From Bradyrhizobium sp. MOS003 (GTDB taxonomy: Bacteria; Pseudomonadota; Alphaproteobacteria; Rhizobiales; Xanthobacteraceae), in NCBI RefSeq assembly GCF_003020125.1, contig NZ_PYFW01000001.1, positions 62,001-126,000 of the forward strand: 64,000 bases of DNA. Reading direction: 5' to 3'. The notes beneath the pieces are model-generated. The model did no database searches, was not told the DNA's origin, and was given only the letters and a program-made list of their open reading frames with translations. Below are positions 11,372 through 20,815 of this stretch, piece after piece. Position 1 is the first letter of the stretch. Every line of letters starts with the position of its first letter. Position numbers and translations under genes: made by a program.

Positions 11372-12625
11372 TTATACGGTGAGCCGCTCACCATCACTGC
11401 CGCCCATCGTCAGCGGCACGACGCTGCCGACACGACCGCCCGCGATCGCCACCGGCAGATAATGCTCCGTGCGACCCTGTCCGTCGCTCTCGATCAGCAC
11501 GTTGCGGGTCGCGCCGATCTCGGCTTGGAGGCGCTTGCGCAGCGCGGCTTCGCCCGCCGCCCGCAGCCGCTTCGCGCGCTCCTTGATCGCGCCGCCTGCG
11601 ACCTGCGGCATCCGCGCGGCCGGCGTGCCGGGGCGGGGCGAATAAGGGAAGACGTGCAGGAATGTCAGGCCGCATTGCTCGACCAGATCGAGCGAGCGTG
11701 AAAACATGTCCTCCGTCTCGGTCGGGAAGCCTGCAATGATGTCGGCGCCGAACGCGATATCGGGACGCAGGCGGCGGACCTGCTCGCAGAACGTGATCGC
11801 GTCCCGCCGCGAATGCCGCCGTTTCATGCGCTTCAGGATCATGTCGTCGCCGGATTGCAGCGACAGATGCAGATGCGGCATCAGCCGCACATCGCCGGCG
11901 ATGGCATCGAGCAGATCGGCATCCGCCTCGATCGAATCGATCGAGGAGATGCGCAGGCGCCTCAACTCCGGCACGTGTCGCAGGATCTGCCTGGTCAACA
12001 TGCCGAGCTTCGGTGCGCCCGGCAGATCCGAGCCGTAGCTGGTGAGGTCGACGCCGGTCAGCACGATCTCGGCATGGCCGCGTTCGGCCAGCGTGCGCAC
12101 CTGATCGACCACCGCGCCCATCGGCACCGAGCGCGAATTGCCGCGGCCGAACGGGATGATGCAGAAGGTGCAGCGATGGTCGCAGCCGTTCTGCACCTGC
12201 ACGAACACGCGCGGAAGGCCGCTCGCAAAGCCGTCGATCAGATGCGGCGCCATCTCCTTGACGGCCATGATGTCGCTGACGGCGATCTTCTCCCCGGCGC
12301 CGAGATCGAAAGCGCTGCGTGTCTCGCGCCACGCGGATGACCGCATCTTGTCGTCATTGCCGACGACGCGGTCGACCTCGCTCATGTCGGCGAACATGCT
12401 ACTTTGCGTCTGCGCCGCGCAACCGGTGACGACGATGCGCGCATCGGGCCGCTCGCGCTTCAATTTGCGGATCGATTGCCGCGCCTGCGCCACCGCCTCG
12501 TTGGTGACGGCGCAGCTGTTGATGACGATGGTGTCCTTGAGCCCCGCAGCTTCCGCCTCGCGACGGATCACCTCGGCCTCGAACGCATTGAGGCGGCAGC
12601 CGAAGGTGACGACGTCGACCGCCAT
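11372..12625 (-). CDS. mtaB: tRNA t6A37 methylthiotransferase MtaB
   Basis: A 417-residue radical-SAM methylthiotransferase that converts t6A to ms2t6A at position 37 of ANN-decoding tRNAs. The N-terminal UPF0004 domain carries cluster ligands Cys10, Cys38 and Cys69. The radical-SAM motif is Cys148-x3-Cys152-x2-Cys155 (NGCDHRCTFCIIPFGRG). A TRAM-like C-terminus follows. The [13 protein letters not shown] start is typical of MtaB rather than MiaB. Its start codon overlaps the dapF stop (TGATG), a coupled pair conserved in Rhizobiales. Confidence 0.95.
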   Translation of the reverse strand: MAVDVVTFGCRLNAFEAEVIRREAEAAGLKDTIVINSCAVTNEAVAQARQSIRKLKRERPDARIVVTGCAAQTQSSMFADMSEVDRVVGNDDKMRSSAWRETRSAFDLGAGEKIAVSDIMAVKEMAPHLIDGFASGLPRVFVQVQNGCDHRCTFCIIPFGRGNSRSVPMGAVVDQVRTLAERGHAEIVLTGVDLTSYGSDLPGAPKLGMLTRQILRHVPELRRLRISSIDSIEADADLLDAIAGDVRLMPHLHLSLQSGDDMILKRMKRRHSRRDAITFCEQVRRLRPDIAFGADIIAGFPTETEDMFSRSLDLVEQCGLTFLHVFPYSPRPGTPAARMPQVAGGAIKERAKRLRAAGEAALRKRLQAEIGATRNVLIESDGQGRTEHYLPVAIAGGRVGSVVPLTMGGSDGERLTV

Positions 12626-13500
12626 CAGGCGGCCGGCGCGAACAGCGCCGGATCGAATCGGCCCTCATATTCGAAGGTCGCCGTGCCCGTCATCAGCACG
12701 TGATCGTCGCGCTCGCGCCACTCGATGCCGAGCTTGCCGCCGGGCAGCGTGATCTCGACATTGCGTTCGGTGCGCTTCAGCCGCGCGGCGGCAACCGCGG
12801 TCGCGCAGGCTGCCGAACCGCAGGCCCTGGTCAGCCCGGCGCCGCGCTCCCAGGTGCGGATCGTGATGTGCTTGTCATCGACGATATGGGCGAGCGTGAT
12901 GTTGGCGCGCTCGGGGAAGATCGGGTGGTTTTCGAGCAAGGGACCGAAACGCTCGAGATCGTAGGCATTGACGTCCTCGACCCAGAAGATCGCATGCGGA
13001 TTGCCCATGCTCACCACCGAGGGCGAATGCAGGATCGGATTGTCGATCGGCCCGATCTGCAATTCGATGTAGCGGGTGTCGCGAAACTCTTCCGCCAGCG
13101 GAATCTCCTGCCAGCCGAACTTCGGCGCACCCATGTCGACGGTGTAGAGATCCGGTGCCGGGCCCTGCCAGGCATTGAGCAGGCCGGCCGCGGTCTCGAA
13201 CGTCGCAGAGGTCTGCCCGGTCTTCTCGAAGATGCGCCGCACCACACAGCGCATGCCGTTGCCGCAGGCGCCGGCCTCCGAGCCGTCATTGTTGTAGATG
13301 CTGATGAAGGCCTCGGTGCCGTCGAACCGGGGCCTCGAGAGCACCATGAGCTGGTCGTAAGCCACGCCGCCATGTGCCGACGCCACCGCGCGGGCGTCGT
13401 CCGGCGTCACCCCGCCTGCGGAATCGCGCATGTCGACGACGACGATCTCGTTGCCGATGCCGTTCATCTTGGCAAAGGCGTGGTTGGCCAGCGCGCTCAT
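12625..13500 (-). CDS. dapF: Diaminopimelate epimerase
   Basis: A 291-residue PLP-independent epimerase. It converts LL- to meso-diaminopimelate for lysine and peptidoglycan synthesis. The two catalytic cysteines are in ACGNGMRC (Cys79) and RACGSAACA (Cys227). The first helix region [15 protein letters not shown] is typical. The window also holds asd (32.3 kb), an earlier step of the same pathway. It overlaps mtaB by one base, and the upstream gap separates it from the divergent GyrI-like gene. Confidence 0.97.
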   Translation of the reverse strand: MSALANHAFAKMNGIGNEIVVVDMRDSAGGVTPDDARAVASAHGGVAYDQLMVLSRPRFDGTEAFISIYNNDGSEAGACGNGMRCVVRRIFEKTGQTSATFETAAGLLNAWQGPAPDLYTVDMGAPKFGWQEIPLAEEFRDTRYIELQIGPIDNPILHSPSVVSMGNPHAIFWVEDVNAYDLERFGPLLENHPIFPERANITLAHIVDDKHITIRTWERGAGLTRACGSAACATAVAAARLKRTERNVEITLPGGKLGIEWRERDDHVLMTGTATFEYEGRFDPALFAPAA

Positions 13501-13757
13501 GAAAATTCCTGAATTTCGCCTGCCTTATATGGCGATCCTTGGCGGCTTGGCCAGTGATTTGCGGTCGGTGGTCGAGGTCCGGCATGACGCATCTGTCATG
13601 AGACGAATTCCGCGCCCGCGTGTTAGAACGGCGCAGCTCGCCGCGAACCGGGATGCGCAGCTGGGCTGGAGCCGGATTTGGGCCTTGGCGGGCAAGGTCT
13701 TGCCGATGAAGGGCCTTGGTTAAGGCCTTAATAGTGAAGGCCTTGGGGAGAATGAAA

Positions 13758-14513
13758 ATGATCAGGTTTCGTCGTCTTGCTCTGGCCGCGCTGATCCCGG
13801 CAGCGGCCTTGTCGCTTGGTCTGCCCTCGGTTCTGGCGCAAACCCCAAGCCCGGCACCGGCGGCCTCGGCAAGTCCCTCGCCCGCCCCGTCGGCATCTCC
13901 AGCCCCGGCCGCGAGCGCCTCGCCTGCCCCAGCGGCCACGCCCTCGCCTGCCGCCAGCGCGTCGCCGGCACCGACAAATTCACCCTCGCCCGCCGCCAGT
14001 GCCTCGCCCAGCCCGGCAGCGCCGGCCGAGACCCCTGGACCGGTGCAGACCGCCGATCCGTTCGGCCTGGAGACCACGCTCGAGGCCAAAAAGGTCGTGA
14101 TGGTCAAGGGCACCGCCAATTGGGACTCGGCCTTCGACACGCTGGTCGACGCCTTCAAGGCGCTGAACACGCTGCTGGACAAGCAGGGCATCAAGCCAGC
14201 CGGCAATGCGATGATCGTCTACACCTCGACCGACGATACCGGCTTCACCTTCCTTGCCGAGATACCGGTCGAGCAGGATCCCAAGAACCTGTCCAAGGAC
14301 ATGAGCATCGGCAAGTCGCCGGAGGGCAAGGTGCTGAAATTCGTCCATCGCGGTTCCTACGACAACATGGACAACACCTACGAGGCGATCACCAATCACC
14401 TCGACGACAAGAGGCTGGAAGCCAAGGACACCTTCATCGAGGAATACCTCACTGACCCCCTGAAGACCGCAGAAGACAAGCTCGTGATCAATGTGTTCGT
14501 GCCGCTGAAGTGA
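13758..14513 (+). CDS. Exported GyrI-like effector-binding domain protein with Ser-Pro-Ala linker
   Basis: A 251-residue protein with three parts: a signal peptide (residues 1-26, cleavage after VLAQ), a low-complexity linker of about 70 residues built from PSPAPAAS/SASPAP units, and a C-terminal domain (about 100-251) resembling the GyrI/AraC effector-binding fold (ending VINVFVPLK). Exported GyrI-like proteins are thought to bind small ligands; the ligand is unknown. ATG 13758 was chosen because GGGGAG lies 7 nt upstream; an ATG at 13752 is too close to it. It is tightly followed by the SIMPL-domain gene, so the two likely form an operon. Confidence 0.8.
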   Translation: MIRFRRLALAALIPAAALSLGLPSVLAQTPSPAPAASASPSPAPSASPAPAASASPAPAATPSPAASASPAPTNSPSPAASASPSPAAPAETPGPVQTADPFGLETTLEAKKVVMVKGTANWDSAFDTLVDAFKALNTLLDKQGIKPAGNAMIVYTSTDDTGFTFLAEIPVEQDPKNLSKDMSIGKSPEGKVLKFVHRGSYDNMDNTYEAITNHLDDKRLEAKDTFIEEYLTDPLKTAEDKLVINVFVPLK

Positions 14514-14518
14514 GACCA

Positions 14519-15232
14519 ATGAAAAAGCCTGCCGTACTCGTTACGTCCCTTGCCGCCGTTTTCGCCGCCACGCTGCTGACAACGCCTGCGCTTGCCGATG
14601 ATTTTCCATCCGCCATTACGGTGAGCGGCGAAGCCAGCGTGTCCGCGGCGCCCGATCTCGCCCAGATCGACGCCGGCGTCGCCAACGACGCGAAGACGGC
14701 GAAGGAAGCCTCCGACGCCAACAATGCCGCGATGGGCAAGGTGCTGCTGGCGCTGAAGGGCGCCGGCATCGCCGAGAAGGATTACCAGACCTCGCGGCTG
14801 TCGCTGCAGCCGCAATACGGCCAGAACAAATCCACCGGCGCATCGCCCGTGGTGGGTTTCCGCGCCTCGAACCGCGTCACGGTAAAAATTCGTGACGTGA
14901 CCAAGGTCGCCGGCATCATCGACACGCTGGTCGGTGCCGGCGCCAACGATATCGGCAACATCTCCTTCGAGGTGACGCAGGCATCAAAGCTGCTCGACGA
15001 TGCGCGTGAGCAGGCGGTCGCCGACGCGCGCCGCAAGGCCGAGATCTACGCCAAGGCGACCGGCGTGACGCTAGGCGCTCCGCTGAGCGTGTCCGAAGGC
15101 GGCGCTCCGGTGCCGCTGTTCAAGGCGCGGATGGCGACGCCGCAAATGGCGCCAGCCGCAGTTGCGCCGGGCGAAGAAACGCTGTCGGTGACGGTGAATG
15201 TAAGCTGGGCGATCAAGCCGAAAGAGCAGTAG
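14519..15232 (+). CDS. Periplasmic SIMPL (DUF541) domain protein
   Basis: A 237-residue exported protein with a signal peptide (MKKPAVLVTSLAAVFAATLL, cleavage near ALADD) and a SIMPL/DUF541 domain running from ITVSGEASVSAAPDLAQI to the C-terminus. DUF541 proteins are periplasmic or outer-membrane proteins linked in other bacteria to oxidative stress tolerance, without a defined activity. ATG 14519 gives a normal signal peptide; a GTG at 14510 overlapping the upstream stop is an alternative and would add three residues. It is probably co-transcribed with the GyrI-like gene. Confidence 0.88.
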   Translation: MKKPAVLVTSLAAVFAATLLTTPALADDFPSAITVSGEASVSAAPDLAQIDAGVANDAKTAKEASDANNAAMGKVLLALKGAGIAEKDYQTSRLSLQPQYGQNKSTGASPVVGFRASNRVTVKIRDVTKVAGIIDTLVGAGANDIGNISFEVTQASKLLDDAREQAVADARRKAEIYAKATGVTLGAPLSVSEGGAPVPLFKARMATPQMAPAAVAPGEETLSVTVNVSWAIKPKEQ

Positions 15233-15233
15233 G

Positions 15234-15378
15234 TCTCGTGTCCCGGACGCGCTGCAGCGTGAAACGCTGCTGCGCAGAGCCGCGACCCAGCAGGCAACAC
15301 GGTACACTACGGCGACATGGGCCCCGGCTCTGCAGCGCACCGTCGAAAGGACGCTGCGCTGCGTCCGGGGCAAGAGCG
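15234..15378. repeat. Two-hairpin palindromic repeat, family A copy 2
   Basis: It opens CTCGTGTCCCGGACGCGC and closes GCTGCGTCCGGGGCAAGAGC. The inner pieces GCAGAGCCGCGACCCAG and GGGCCCCGGCTCTGCAGCG form two hairpins around a variable linker. It lies between the convergent DUF541 and MBL genes. Confidence 0.8.
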
Positions 15379-15394
15379 GTGTGAGCGGAGAGAC

Positions 15395-16459
15395 CTAAAT
15401 CTCCACCACCTGCCCCGGCTTCATCGCCACGAACCGCTCCTGCGAAATCTCCGCCGCGTCGAGTGCTTCCATCAGGGCCTTGGCCGGCGCGTCGATCGCT
15501 TCGTCGGTGAGCTGGAACGTGCCGTGATGATGCCCGAGCGCTTCCTCGGCGCCGCAATCGGCCAGCGCCTTCACCGCGTCTTCCGGGTTCATGTGCTGGT
15601 CGCGCATGAACCAGCGCGGCTCGTAAGCCCCGATCGGAAGGATCGCCAGGCGCAGCTTGCCGTGCCTCTCGGCGACGCGGCGGAAATGCCGGCCGTCGCC
15701 GTAGCCGGAATCGCACACGACGTAGATTTTCCCCGCACGGGTCTCCAGCACGAAGCTCGCCCACAGCGCCTTGTTGCGGTCGAACATCCCGCGCGCCGTC
15801 CAGTGCCGGGTCGGCACCAGATGCACGGCGATGCCGCCGCCGAGCTCGACGCGGTCGTGCCAGTCGAACGCTTCCGCCTTGATCGTGGAATCCCAGCTGC
15901 GCATCGTCACGTCGTTGCCGAGCGGGGTGACCACGCGCGGGGCAAAATTCTTGGTGAGCCGCGACAGCGTCGCGATGTCGAGATGATCGTAATGGCCGTG
16001 CGAGACCAGCACGACGTCGATCTGCGGCAATTTCTCGAAAGCGATGCCGGGATCATTGTGCCGCTTCGGCCCGGCAAAGCTGACCGGCGAGACCCGCTCC
16101 GACCAGACGGGATCGACCAGGATGTTGAGGCCGCCGGTCTGGATCAGCCAGCTGGCGTGGCCGACGAAGGAGAGCCGGACCTTGTCGCCATCGACACGGG
16201 CGGGCGGGGTGTCGGCATGCGGGCTGGGCGCCCAGTCGGGCCATTTCGCCCGCTGCCGCTTGCCGCCGAACTGCCAACGCATCACCTCACGGAGCGATTT
16301 CGGGGGCGCACCGTCCGGATCGAAGAAGGTCAGGCCGTCGAAATGGTCGGAGACCGGGCCGTCATAGGTTTTCATGCGGGACATCCAGAGGGAGGGGATA
16401 CCGGCCAGCGCGCCAGCACCGGCAAGCAGCCCGAAAACGCGGCGGCGGGTGACCGGCAT
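15395..16459 (-). CDS. MBL-fold metallo-hydrolase (NAPE-PLD/UlaG-like)
   Basis: A 354-residue metallo-beta-lactamase-fold hydrolase. The metal motif SHGHYDHLD gives ligands His154, His156, Asp158 and His159. Further metal-binding residues are in the LVPTRHWTARG, CDSGYG and HHHGTF stretches. This arrangement resembles N-acyl-phosphatidylethanolamine phospholipase D-like proteins, but the substrate is not assignable. The N-terminus (VTRRRVFGLLAGAGALAG) has a twin-arginine-like pair before a hydrophobic stretch, so export or membrane anchoring is possible. It is convergent with the DUF541 gene. Confidence 0.87.
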   Translation of the reverse strand: MPVTRRRVFGLLAGAGALAGIPSLWMSRMKTYDGPVSDHFDGLTFFDPDGAPPKSLREVMRWQFGGKRQRAKWPDWAPSPHADTPPARVDGDKVRLSFVGHASWLIQTGGLNILVDPVWSERVSPVSFAGPKRHNDPGIAFEKLPQIDVVLVSHGHYDHLDIATLSRLTKNFAPRVVTPLGNDVTMRSWDSTIKAEAFDWHDRVELGGGIAVHLVPTRHWTARGMFDRNKALWASFVLETRAGKIYVVCDSGYGDGRHFRRVAERHGKLRLAILPIGAYEPRWFMRDQHMNPEDAVKALADCGAEEALGHHHGTFQLTDEAIDAPAKALMEALDAAEISQERFVAMKPGQVVEI

Positions 16460-16774
16460 AGGCTGGCTTCAAGGCTGGCGGGAAAGGTAAGTCATCACCT
16501 TCTATATGGGCGGGACCAACGGAAAAAGAACCGCCGGCAAAAGAGGCCTGTTTTCAGGACCTTAAGCTGATAAAGCCGCCCCGGAGCCCTAACATTCCTT
16601 GACTTTTAGGCGGGAGCGGCGTTTAACCCCGCCACTTTCTCGGAAAGGCTTTCTTTTCGACCCGCCGACTGGCCCTGGAGGCCGGAGGTCAACGCCCGAC
16701 AGCGCGATGCGCCCTCGGGCGTAAAGGTGTTTGGAAGATCGCCATTCTGGCGAGCAGGAATAAGGACGACTTCA

Positions 16775-18319
16775 TTGTTCGACAATCTGTCGGAACGGCT
16801 TGGTGGCATTCTCGATCGTCTGACGGGGCGCGGTGCGCTGACCGAAAAGGACGTCGACGCCGCGATGCGCGAGGTGCGCCGCGCGCTGCTGGAAGCCGAC
16901 GTCGCGCTCGAAGTGGTTCGCAGCTTCACCGAGCGCGTCCGCGAGCAGGCGATCGGCGCCACCGTCGTCAAGTCGGTGACCCCCGGCCAGATGGTGGTCA
17001 AGATCGTCCATGACGAGCTGATCAACACGCTCGGCGCCGAAAGCCAGACCATCGACGTCAATTCCGTGCCGCCGGTGCCGATCATGATGGTCGGCCTGCA
17101 AGGCTCCGGCAAAACCACCACCACCGCGAAGCTCGCCCGCCGCCTGGTCCAGCGCGACAAGCGCAAGGTGCTGATGGCCTCGCTCGACGTCTACCGTCCG
17201 GCGGCGATGGAGCAGTTGGCCGTGCTCGGCCGCGATCTCGACATTCCGACGCTTCCGATCGTCGCCGGACAGCAGCCGCCGCAGATCGCCAAGCGCGCGA
17301 TGGAAGCCGGCAAGCTCGGCGGCTACGACGTCGTGCTGCTCGACACCGCCGGCCGCACCACGCTCGACGAAGACATGATGGCGGAGGCGGCCGCGATCAA
17401 GGCGGCTGCGAATCCGCATGAAGTGCTGCTGGTTGCGGACTCGCTCACCGGTCAGGACGCCGTGAACCTCGCGCGCGCCTTCGACCAGCGCGTCGGCCTC
17501 ACCGGCATCGTGCTGACCCGCGTCGACGGCGACGGCCGCGGCGGTGCGGCGCTGTCGATGCGCGCGGTCACCGGCAAGCCGATCAAGCTGATCGGCACCG
17601 GTGAAAAGACCGACGCGCTGGAAGATTTCCATCCCGACCGTATCGCCGGCCGCATCCTCGGCATGGGCGACGTGGTCTCGCTGGTCGAGCGCGCCGCCGC
17701 CAACATCGACGCCGAGAAGGCCGCGCGCACCGCCGAGCGCATGCGCAAGGGTCAGTTCGACCTCAACGACATGCGCGAGCAGCTGTTGCAGATGGCCAGC
17801 ATGGGCGGCATCAGCGGGCTGATGGGCATGATGCCCGGCATCTCCAAGATGAAGAACCAGATCGCGGCCGCCGGCATCGACGACAAGATCCTGAAGCGCC
17901 AGGTCGCGGTGATCGATTCCATGACGCGCGACGAGCGCCGTCATCCCGATCTGCTCAAGGCGAGCCGCAAGAAGCGCATCGCCGCGGGTTCCGGCCAGAG
18001 CGTCGAGCAGGTCAACAAGCTGCTCAAGATGCACCGGAACATGGCCGACGTGATGAAGGCGATGGGCTCGGGCAAGCGCGGCCCGCTCGCCGGCATCGCA
18101 CAGGCCATGGGCTTTGGCGGCGGCATGAAGCCGCCCTCGCCGGAAGAGATGAAGGCGCTGCAGGAAAAGATGCAGAGCGGCGGCGGTGGCCTGCCGAATC
18201 TGCCGAAGGATTTGCCGGCCGGGCTACGCCAGGGCCTGCCGAACGTTCCAGGGCTCACCGGGCTGAGTGGCAAGCCGATGCTGCCGGGCCTCGGCGGTTT
18301 CCCGGGCAAGAAGAAATGA
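16775..18319 (+). CDS. ffh: Signal recognition particle protein Ffh
   Basis: A 514-residue SRP54 GTPase that binds signal sequences and 4.5S RNA. The NG domain has P-loop GLQGSGKTTT (about 107-116), DTAGRTTLDEDM and TRVDGDGRGG. The Met/Gly-rich M domain runs from about residue 320 and includes the RNA-binding SGQSVEQVNKLLKMH region. The start is TTG 16775, because the conserved FDNLSERLGG follows it directly and AAGGA lies 8 nt upstream; the frame is open further upstream but has no family similarity. It heads a cluster with rpsP, rimM, trmD and rplS. Confidence 0.96.
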   Translation: MFDNLSERLGGILDRLTGRGALTEKDVDAAMREVRRALLEADVALEVVRSFTERVREQAIGATVVKSVTPGQMVVKIVHDELINTLGAESQTIDVNSVPPVPIMMVGLQGSGKTTTTAKLARRLVQRDKRKVLMASLDVYRPAAMEQLAVLGRDLDIPTLPIVAGQQPPQIAKRAMEAGKLGGYDVVLLDTAGRTTLDEDMMAEAAAIKAAANPHEVLLVADSLTGQDAVNLARAFDQRVGLTGIVLTRVDGDGRGGAALSMRAVTGKPIKLIGTGEKTDALEDFHPDRIAGRILGMGDVVSLVERAAANIDAEKAARTAERMRKGQFDLNDMREQLLQMASMGGISGLMGMMPGISKMKNQIAAAGIDDKILKRQVAVIDSMTRDERRHPDLLKASRKKRIAAGSGQSVEQVNKLLKMHRNMADVMKAMGSGKRGPLAGIAQAMGFGGGMKPPSPEEMKALQEKMQSGGGGLPNLPKDLPAGLRQGLPNVPGLTGLSGKPMLPGLGGFPGKKK

Positions 18320-18404
18320 GGAATTCGTCGCACGGGATCGCATCGGTCTCGCGCGACGCGGAATACCAATCAACCGAACAAAACGTACTTTAAAGGAGAA
18401 CTGA

Positions 18405-18737
18405 ATGTCCGTCGTCATCCGCCTCGCCCGCGCAGGCACCAAGAAGCGTCCCGTCTATCACGTCGTCGTCGCCGACTCCCGCTTTCCCCGCGATGGCCGC
18501 TTCATCGAGCGTCTCGGCTATTTCAACCCGCTGCTGCCGAAGGACAATGAGACCCGCCTCAAGCTCGACATGGACAAGGTGAAGGCCTGGCTCGCCAAGG
18601 GCGCGCAGCCGTCCGACCGCGTGTCGCGTTTCCTCGATGCCGCCGGCGTCAAGAAGCGCGAAGCGCGCAACAACCCCGAGAAGGCCGTGCCGCGCAAGGA
18701 GCGCAAGGCGCAGGCCGAAGCTGCCGCGAAGGGCTAA
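18405..18737 (+). CDS. rpsP: 30S ribosomal protein S16
   Basis: A 110-residue S16 protein of the small ribosomal subunit. It begins with the canonical [24 protein letters not shown] and has the [15 protein letters not shown] motif. The alphaproteobacterial Lys/Ala-rich tail ends the protein. A strong AAAGGAGA lies 5 nt before ATG 18405. It is 8 bp before rimM, and the two are co-transcribed in most bacteria. Confidence 0.98.
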   Translation: MSVVIRLARAGTKKRPVYHVVVADSRFPRDGRFIERLGYFNPLLPKDNETRLKLDMDKVKAWLAKGAQPSDRVSRFLDAAGVKKREARNNPEKAVPRKERKAQAEAAAKG

Positions 18738-18745
18738 GCTAGATC

Positions 18746-19297
18746 ATGTCGGCGCTGGTCTGCGTCGCGCGGATCGGCGCCGCGCATGGGGTGCGCGGTG
18801 CGGTCAAATTGTGGACCTTCACCGAAGATCCCTTTGCCGTGAAGCGGTACGGTCCGCTACTGTCCAAGGACGGCAAGCGCCAGTTCGAGGTCGCAACGGC
18901 GCGCGAGGCCAAAGATCATCTGATCGCGACGTTCAAGGGCGTCACGACCCGCGAAGAGGCCGAGCGCCTCAACGGCATCGAGCTCTACGTCGCACGCGAC
19001 AAGCTGCCTGCGACCGACGACGACGAATATTACCACACCGATCTGATCGGGCTCGCCGCCGTCACCACGGAAGGCGATGCGCTCGGCCGTGTGCTCGCGA
19101 TCCATAATTTCGGCGCCGGCGACATCATCGAGATCGCGCCGCCCAAAGGCGCGACGCTGCTGCTGCCGTTCACCAACGCGGTCGTGCCCGAGGTCGACAT
19201 CGCCGGTGGCCGCGTCGTGATCGCGTTGCCGCAGGAGGTCGAGGGGGATGATGGCGATCCCTCCGCGAGTCGTCCCCGCGAAGGCGGGGACCCATAA
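18746..19297 (+). CDS. rimM: 16S rRNA processing protein RimM
   Basis: A 183-residue RimM, a maturation factor for the head of the 30S subunit that binds S19. It has the N-terminal RimM domain ([19 protein letters not shown]) and a C-terminal PRC-barrel domain with [20 protein letters not shown] and [19 protein letters not shown]. The normal family end is near PQEVEGD. The last residues ([10 protein letters not shown]) and the stop codon lie inside a palindromic repeat at 19269-19400, so the C-terminus has been replaced or extended by repeat DNA. It is followed by trmD. Confidence 0.96.
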   Translation: MSALVCVARIGAAHGVRGAVKLWTFTEDPFAVKRYGPLLSKDGKRQFEVATAREAKDHLIATFKGVTTREEAERLNGIELYVARDKLPATDDDEYYHTDLIGLAAVTTEGDALGRVLAIHNFGAGDIIEIAPPKGATLLLPFTNAVVPEVDIAGGRVVIALPQEVEGDDGDPSASRPREGGDP

Positions 19298-19400
19298 CTA
19301 CAGATCGTGGTTTTGGCTAAGCTGGCGGCTCCGATCATCGCAAAACTGGCTGCGGTGATTATGGGTCCCGGGCTCGCGCTCCGCGCGCCCCGGGACGACG
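19269..19400. repeat. Palindromic repeat overlapping the rimM 3' end
   Basis: The left end GTCGTCCCCGCGAAGGCGGG and the right end GCGCGCCCCGGGACGAC are inverted relatives, each followed inward by a copy of GGGACCCATAA. The left end encodes the last residues of RimM and its stop codon. The element fills the gap to trmD. Confidence 0.75.
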
Positions 19401-19413
19401 AGATCGGGAAACA

Positions 19414-20169
19414 ATGACCAATCCCTCACCCTGGCGCGCGACGGTGCTGACGCTGTTCCCGGAGATGTTTCCGGGGCCGCTCGGCGTGAGCCTGGCCGGC
19501 CGGGCGCTGGCGTCCGGGCTCTGGGAGATCGAGGCGCGGGACATCAGGGCGTCGGCAACCGACCGCCACCGCAGCGTCGACGATACCCCGGCCGGCGGCG
19601 GGCCGGGCATGGTGCTGCGGGCGGATGTTCTGGCGGCGGCCATCGATGCCGCCGAGATTGCCCTTGAGCGGCCACGCCTGCTGATGAGCCCCCGGGGTCG
19701 GCCATTGACCCAGGCTCGCGTCACGGCGCTCGCCCAGGGCCCAGGCCCCCTGATCGTCTGCGGCCGGTTCGAGGGGATCGACCAGCGGGTCATCGACGCT
19801 CGGGGTCTCGAGGAGGTCTCGGTCGGCGATTATGTGCTGTCCGGGGGCGAAATCGCAGCTCTGGCCCTGATCGACGCCTGCGTGCGGCTGTTGCCGGGGG
19901 TGATGGGCAAGGAGGCCTCGGGAACCGAAGAAAGCTTCTCCGACGGCCTGCTCGAATACCCCCAATACACCCGTCCGCAGCTGTTCGAGGGGGCCCCGAT
20001 CCCGGAGGTCCTGACCTCGGGCGACCACGCCAAGGTCGCGGCTTGGCGGCGGGCGCAATCCGAGGCCCTGACAGAGGCCCGGCGACCCGATTTATGGGCC
20101 CAGATCCCGGCAAAGGCCCCGAATCGGACCGGACGCCAAAAAACGCCAAAAAACAAGACAGACGGGTGA
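19414..20169 (+). CDS. trmD: tRNA (guanine-N1-)-methyltransferase TrmD
   Basis: A 251-residue SPOUT-family methyltransferase that makes m1G37 in tRNAs reading CNN and GGN codons, preventing +1 frameshifting. Signature stretches are [38 protein letters not shown] and the AdoMet-knot [12 protein letters not shown] (about 136-146). The C-terminal helix domain ends with a Lys-rich tail. It starts at ATG 19414, 13 bp after the repeat, within the conserved ffh-rpsP-rimM-trmD-rplS cluster. Confidence 0.97.
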   Translation: MTNPSPWRATVLTLFPEMFPGPLGVSLAGRALASGLWEIEARDIRASATDRHRSVDDTPAGGGPGMVLRADVLAAAIDAAEIALERPRLLMSPRGRPLTQARVTALAQGPGPLIVCGRFEGIDQRVIDARGLEEVSVGDYVLSGGEIAALALIDACVRLLPGVMGKEASGTEESFSDGLLEYPQYTRPQLFEGAPIPEVLTSGDHAKVAAWRRAQSEALTEARRPDLWAQIPAKAPNRTGRQKTPKNKTDG

Positions 20170-20279
20170 CAAACGCTCCGGCTTGCCTTATAGGAGCGGC
20201 CACATCCGCAATAGCTGGATCGACGAATTTCGCGCAGCCCCCGTGTCTCGCGGCTGGGCGCGCCGATGGAGATTACCCC

Positions 20280-20660
20280 ATGAACCTGATCCAACAGCTC
20301 GAAAAAGAGCAGTTCGACAAGCTGTCCGCCGGCAAGGACATCCCGGAATTCGGTCCCGGCGACACCGTGATCGTCAACGTGAAGGTCGTCGAAGGCGACC
20401 GCACCCGCGTGCAGGCCTATGAAGGGGTCTGCATCGGCCGTTCCGGCGGTGGCCTCAACGAGAGCTTCACCGTCCGCAAGATCTCCTACGGCGAGGGCGT
20501 CGAGCGCGTGTTCCCGGTGATGTCGCCGATGATCGACTCGATCAAGGTGGTGCGCCGCGGCAAGGTGCGTCGCGCCAAGCTCTATTACCTGCGTCAGCTG
20601 CGCGGCAAGTCGGCTCGTATCGTCGAGAAGACCGACCACGCCAAGGCCGTCAACGAGTAA
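20280..20660 (+). CDS. rplS: 50S ribosomal protein L19
   Basis: A 126-residue L19 of the large ribosomal subunit, located at the 30S-50S interface. Family motifs are [29 protein letters not shown] and the C-terminal [19 protein letters not shown]. The start is ATG 20280 with GGAGA 7 nt upstream; the frame is open upstream, but those codons overlap trmD and are not part of L19. A strong terminator follows at 20688. Confidence 0.98.
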   Translation: MNLIQQLEKEQFDKLSAGKDIPEFGPGDTVIVNVKVVEGDRTRVQAYEGVCIGRSGGGLNESFTVRKISYGEGVERVFPVMSPMIDSIKVVRRGKVRRAKLYYLRQLRGKSARIVEKTDHAKAVNE

Positions 20661-20687
20661 GCTTTCGCTTACAGCCGGGTTTTTCGA

Positions 20688-20717
20688 AAGCGCGGGGCTC
20701 GGCTCCGCGCTTTTTTG
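20688..20717 (+). terminator. Rho-independent terminator after rplS
   Basis: AAGCGCGG-GGCTCGGCT-CCGCGCTT followed by a run of T residues. It lies 28 bp past the rplS stop and ends the ffh/rpsP/rimM/trmD/rplS transcription unit. Confidence 0.85.
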
Positions 20718-20727
20718 TTTGCCCCGC

Positions 20728-20815
20728 TGTCATTGCGAGGAGCCCTTGCGACGAAGCAATCCAGACCGTCTCCGCGGATGCATTTCTGGATTGCTTCGCT
20801 GCGCTCGCAATGACG
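20728..20815. repeat. Palindromic repeat, family B copy 1 (GAAGCAATCC type)
   Basis: It begins CTGTCATTGCGAGGAGC, contains GAAGCAATCCAG and its inverse CTGGATTGCTTCG, and ends GCGCTCGCAATGACGA. It is the same as copies at 40708-40790 and 43208-43292. It lies between rplS and leuC. Confidence 0.85.
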
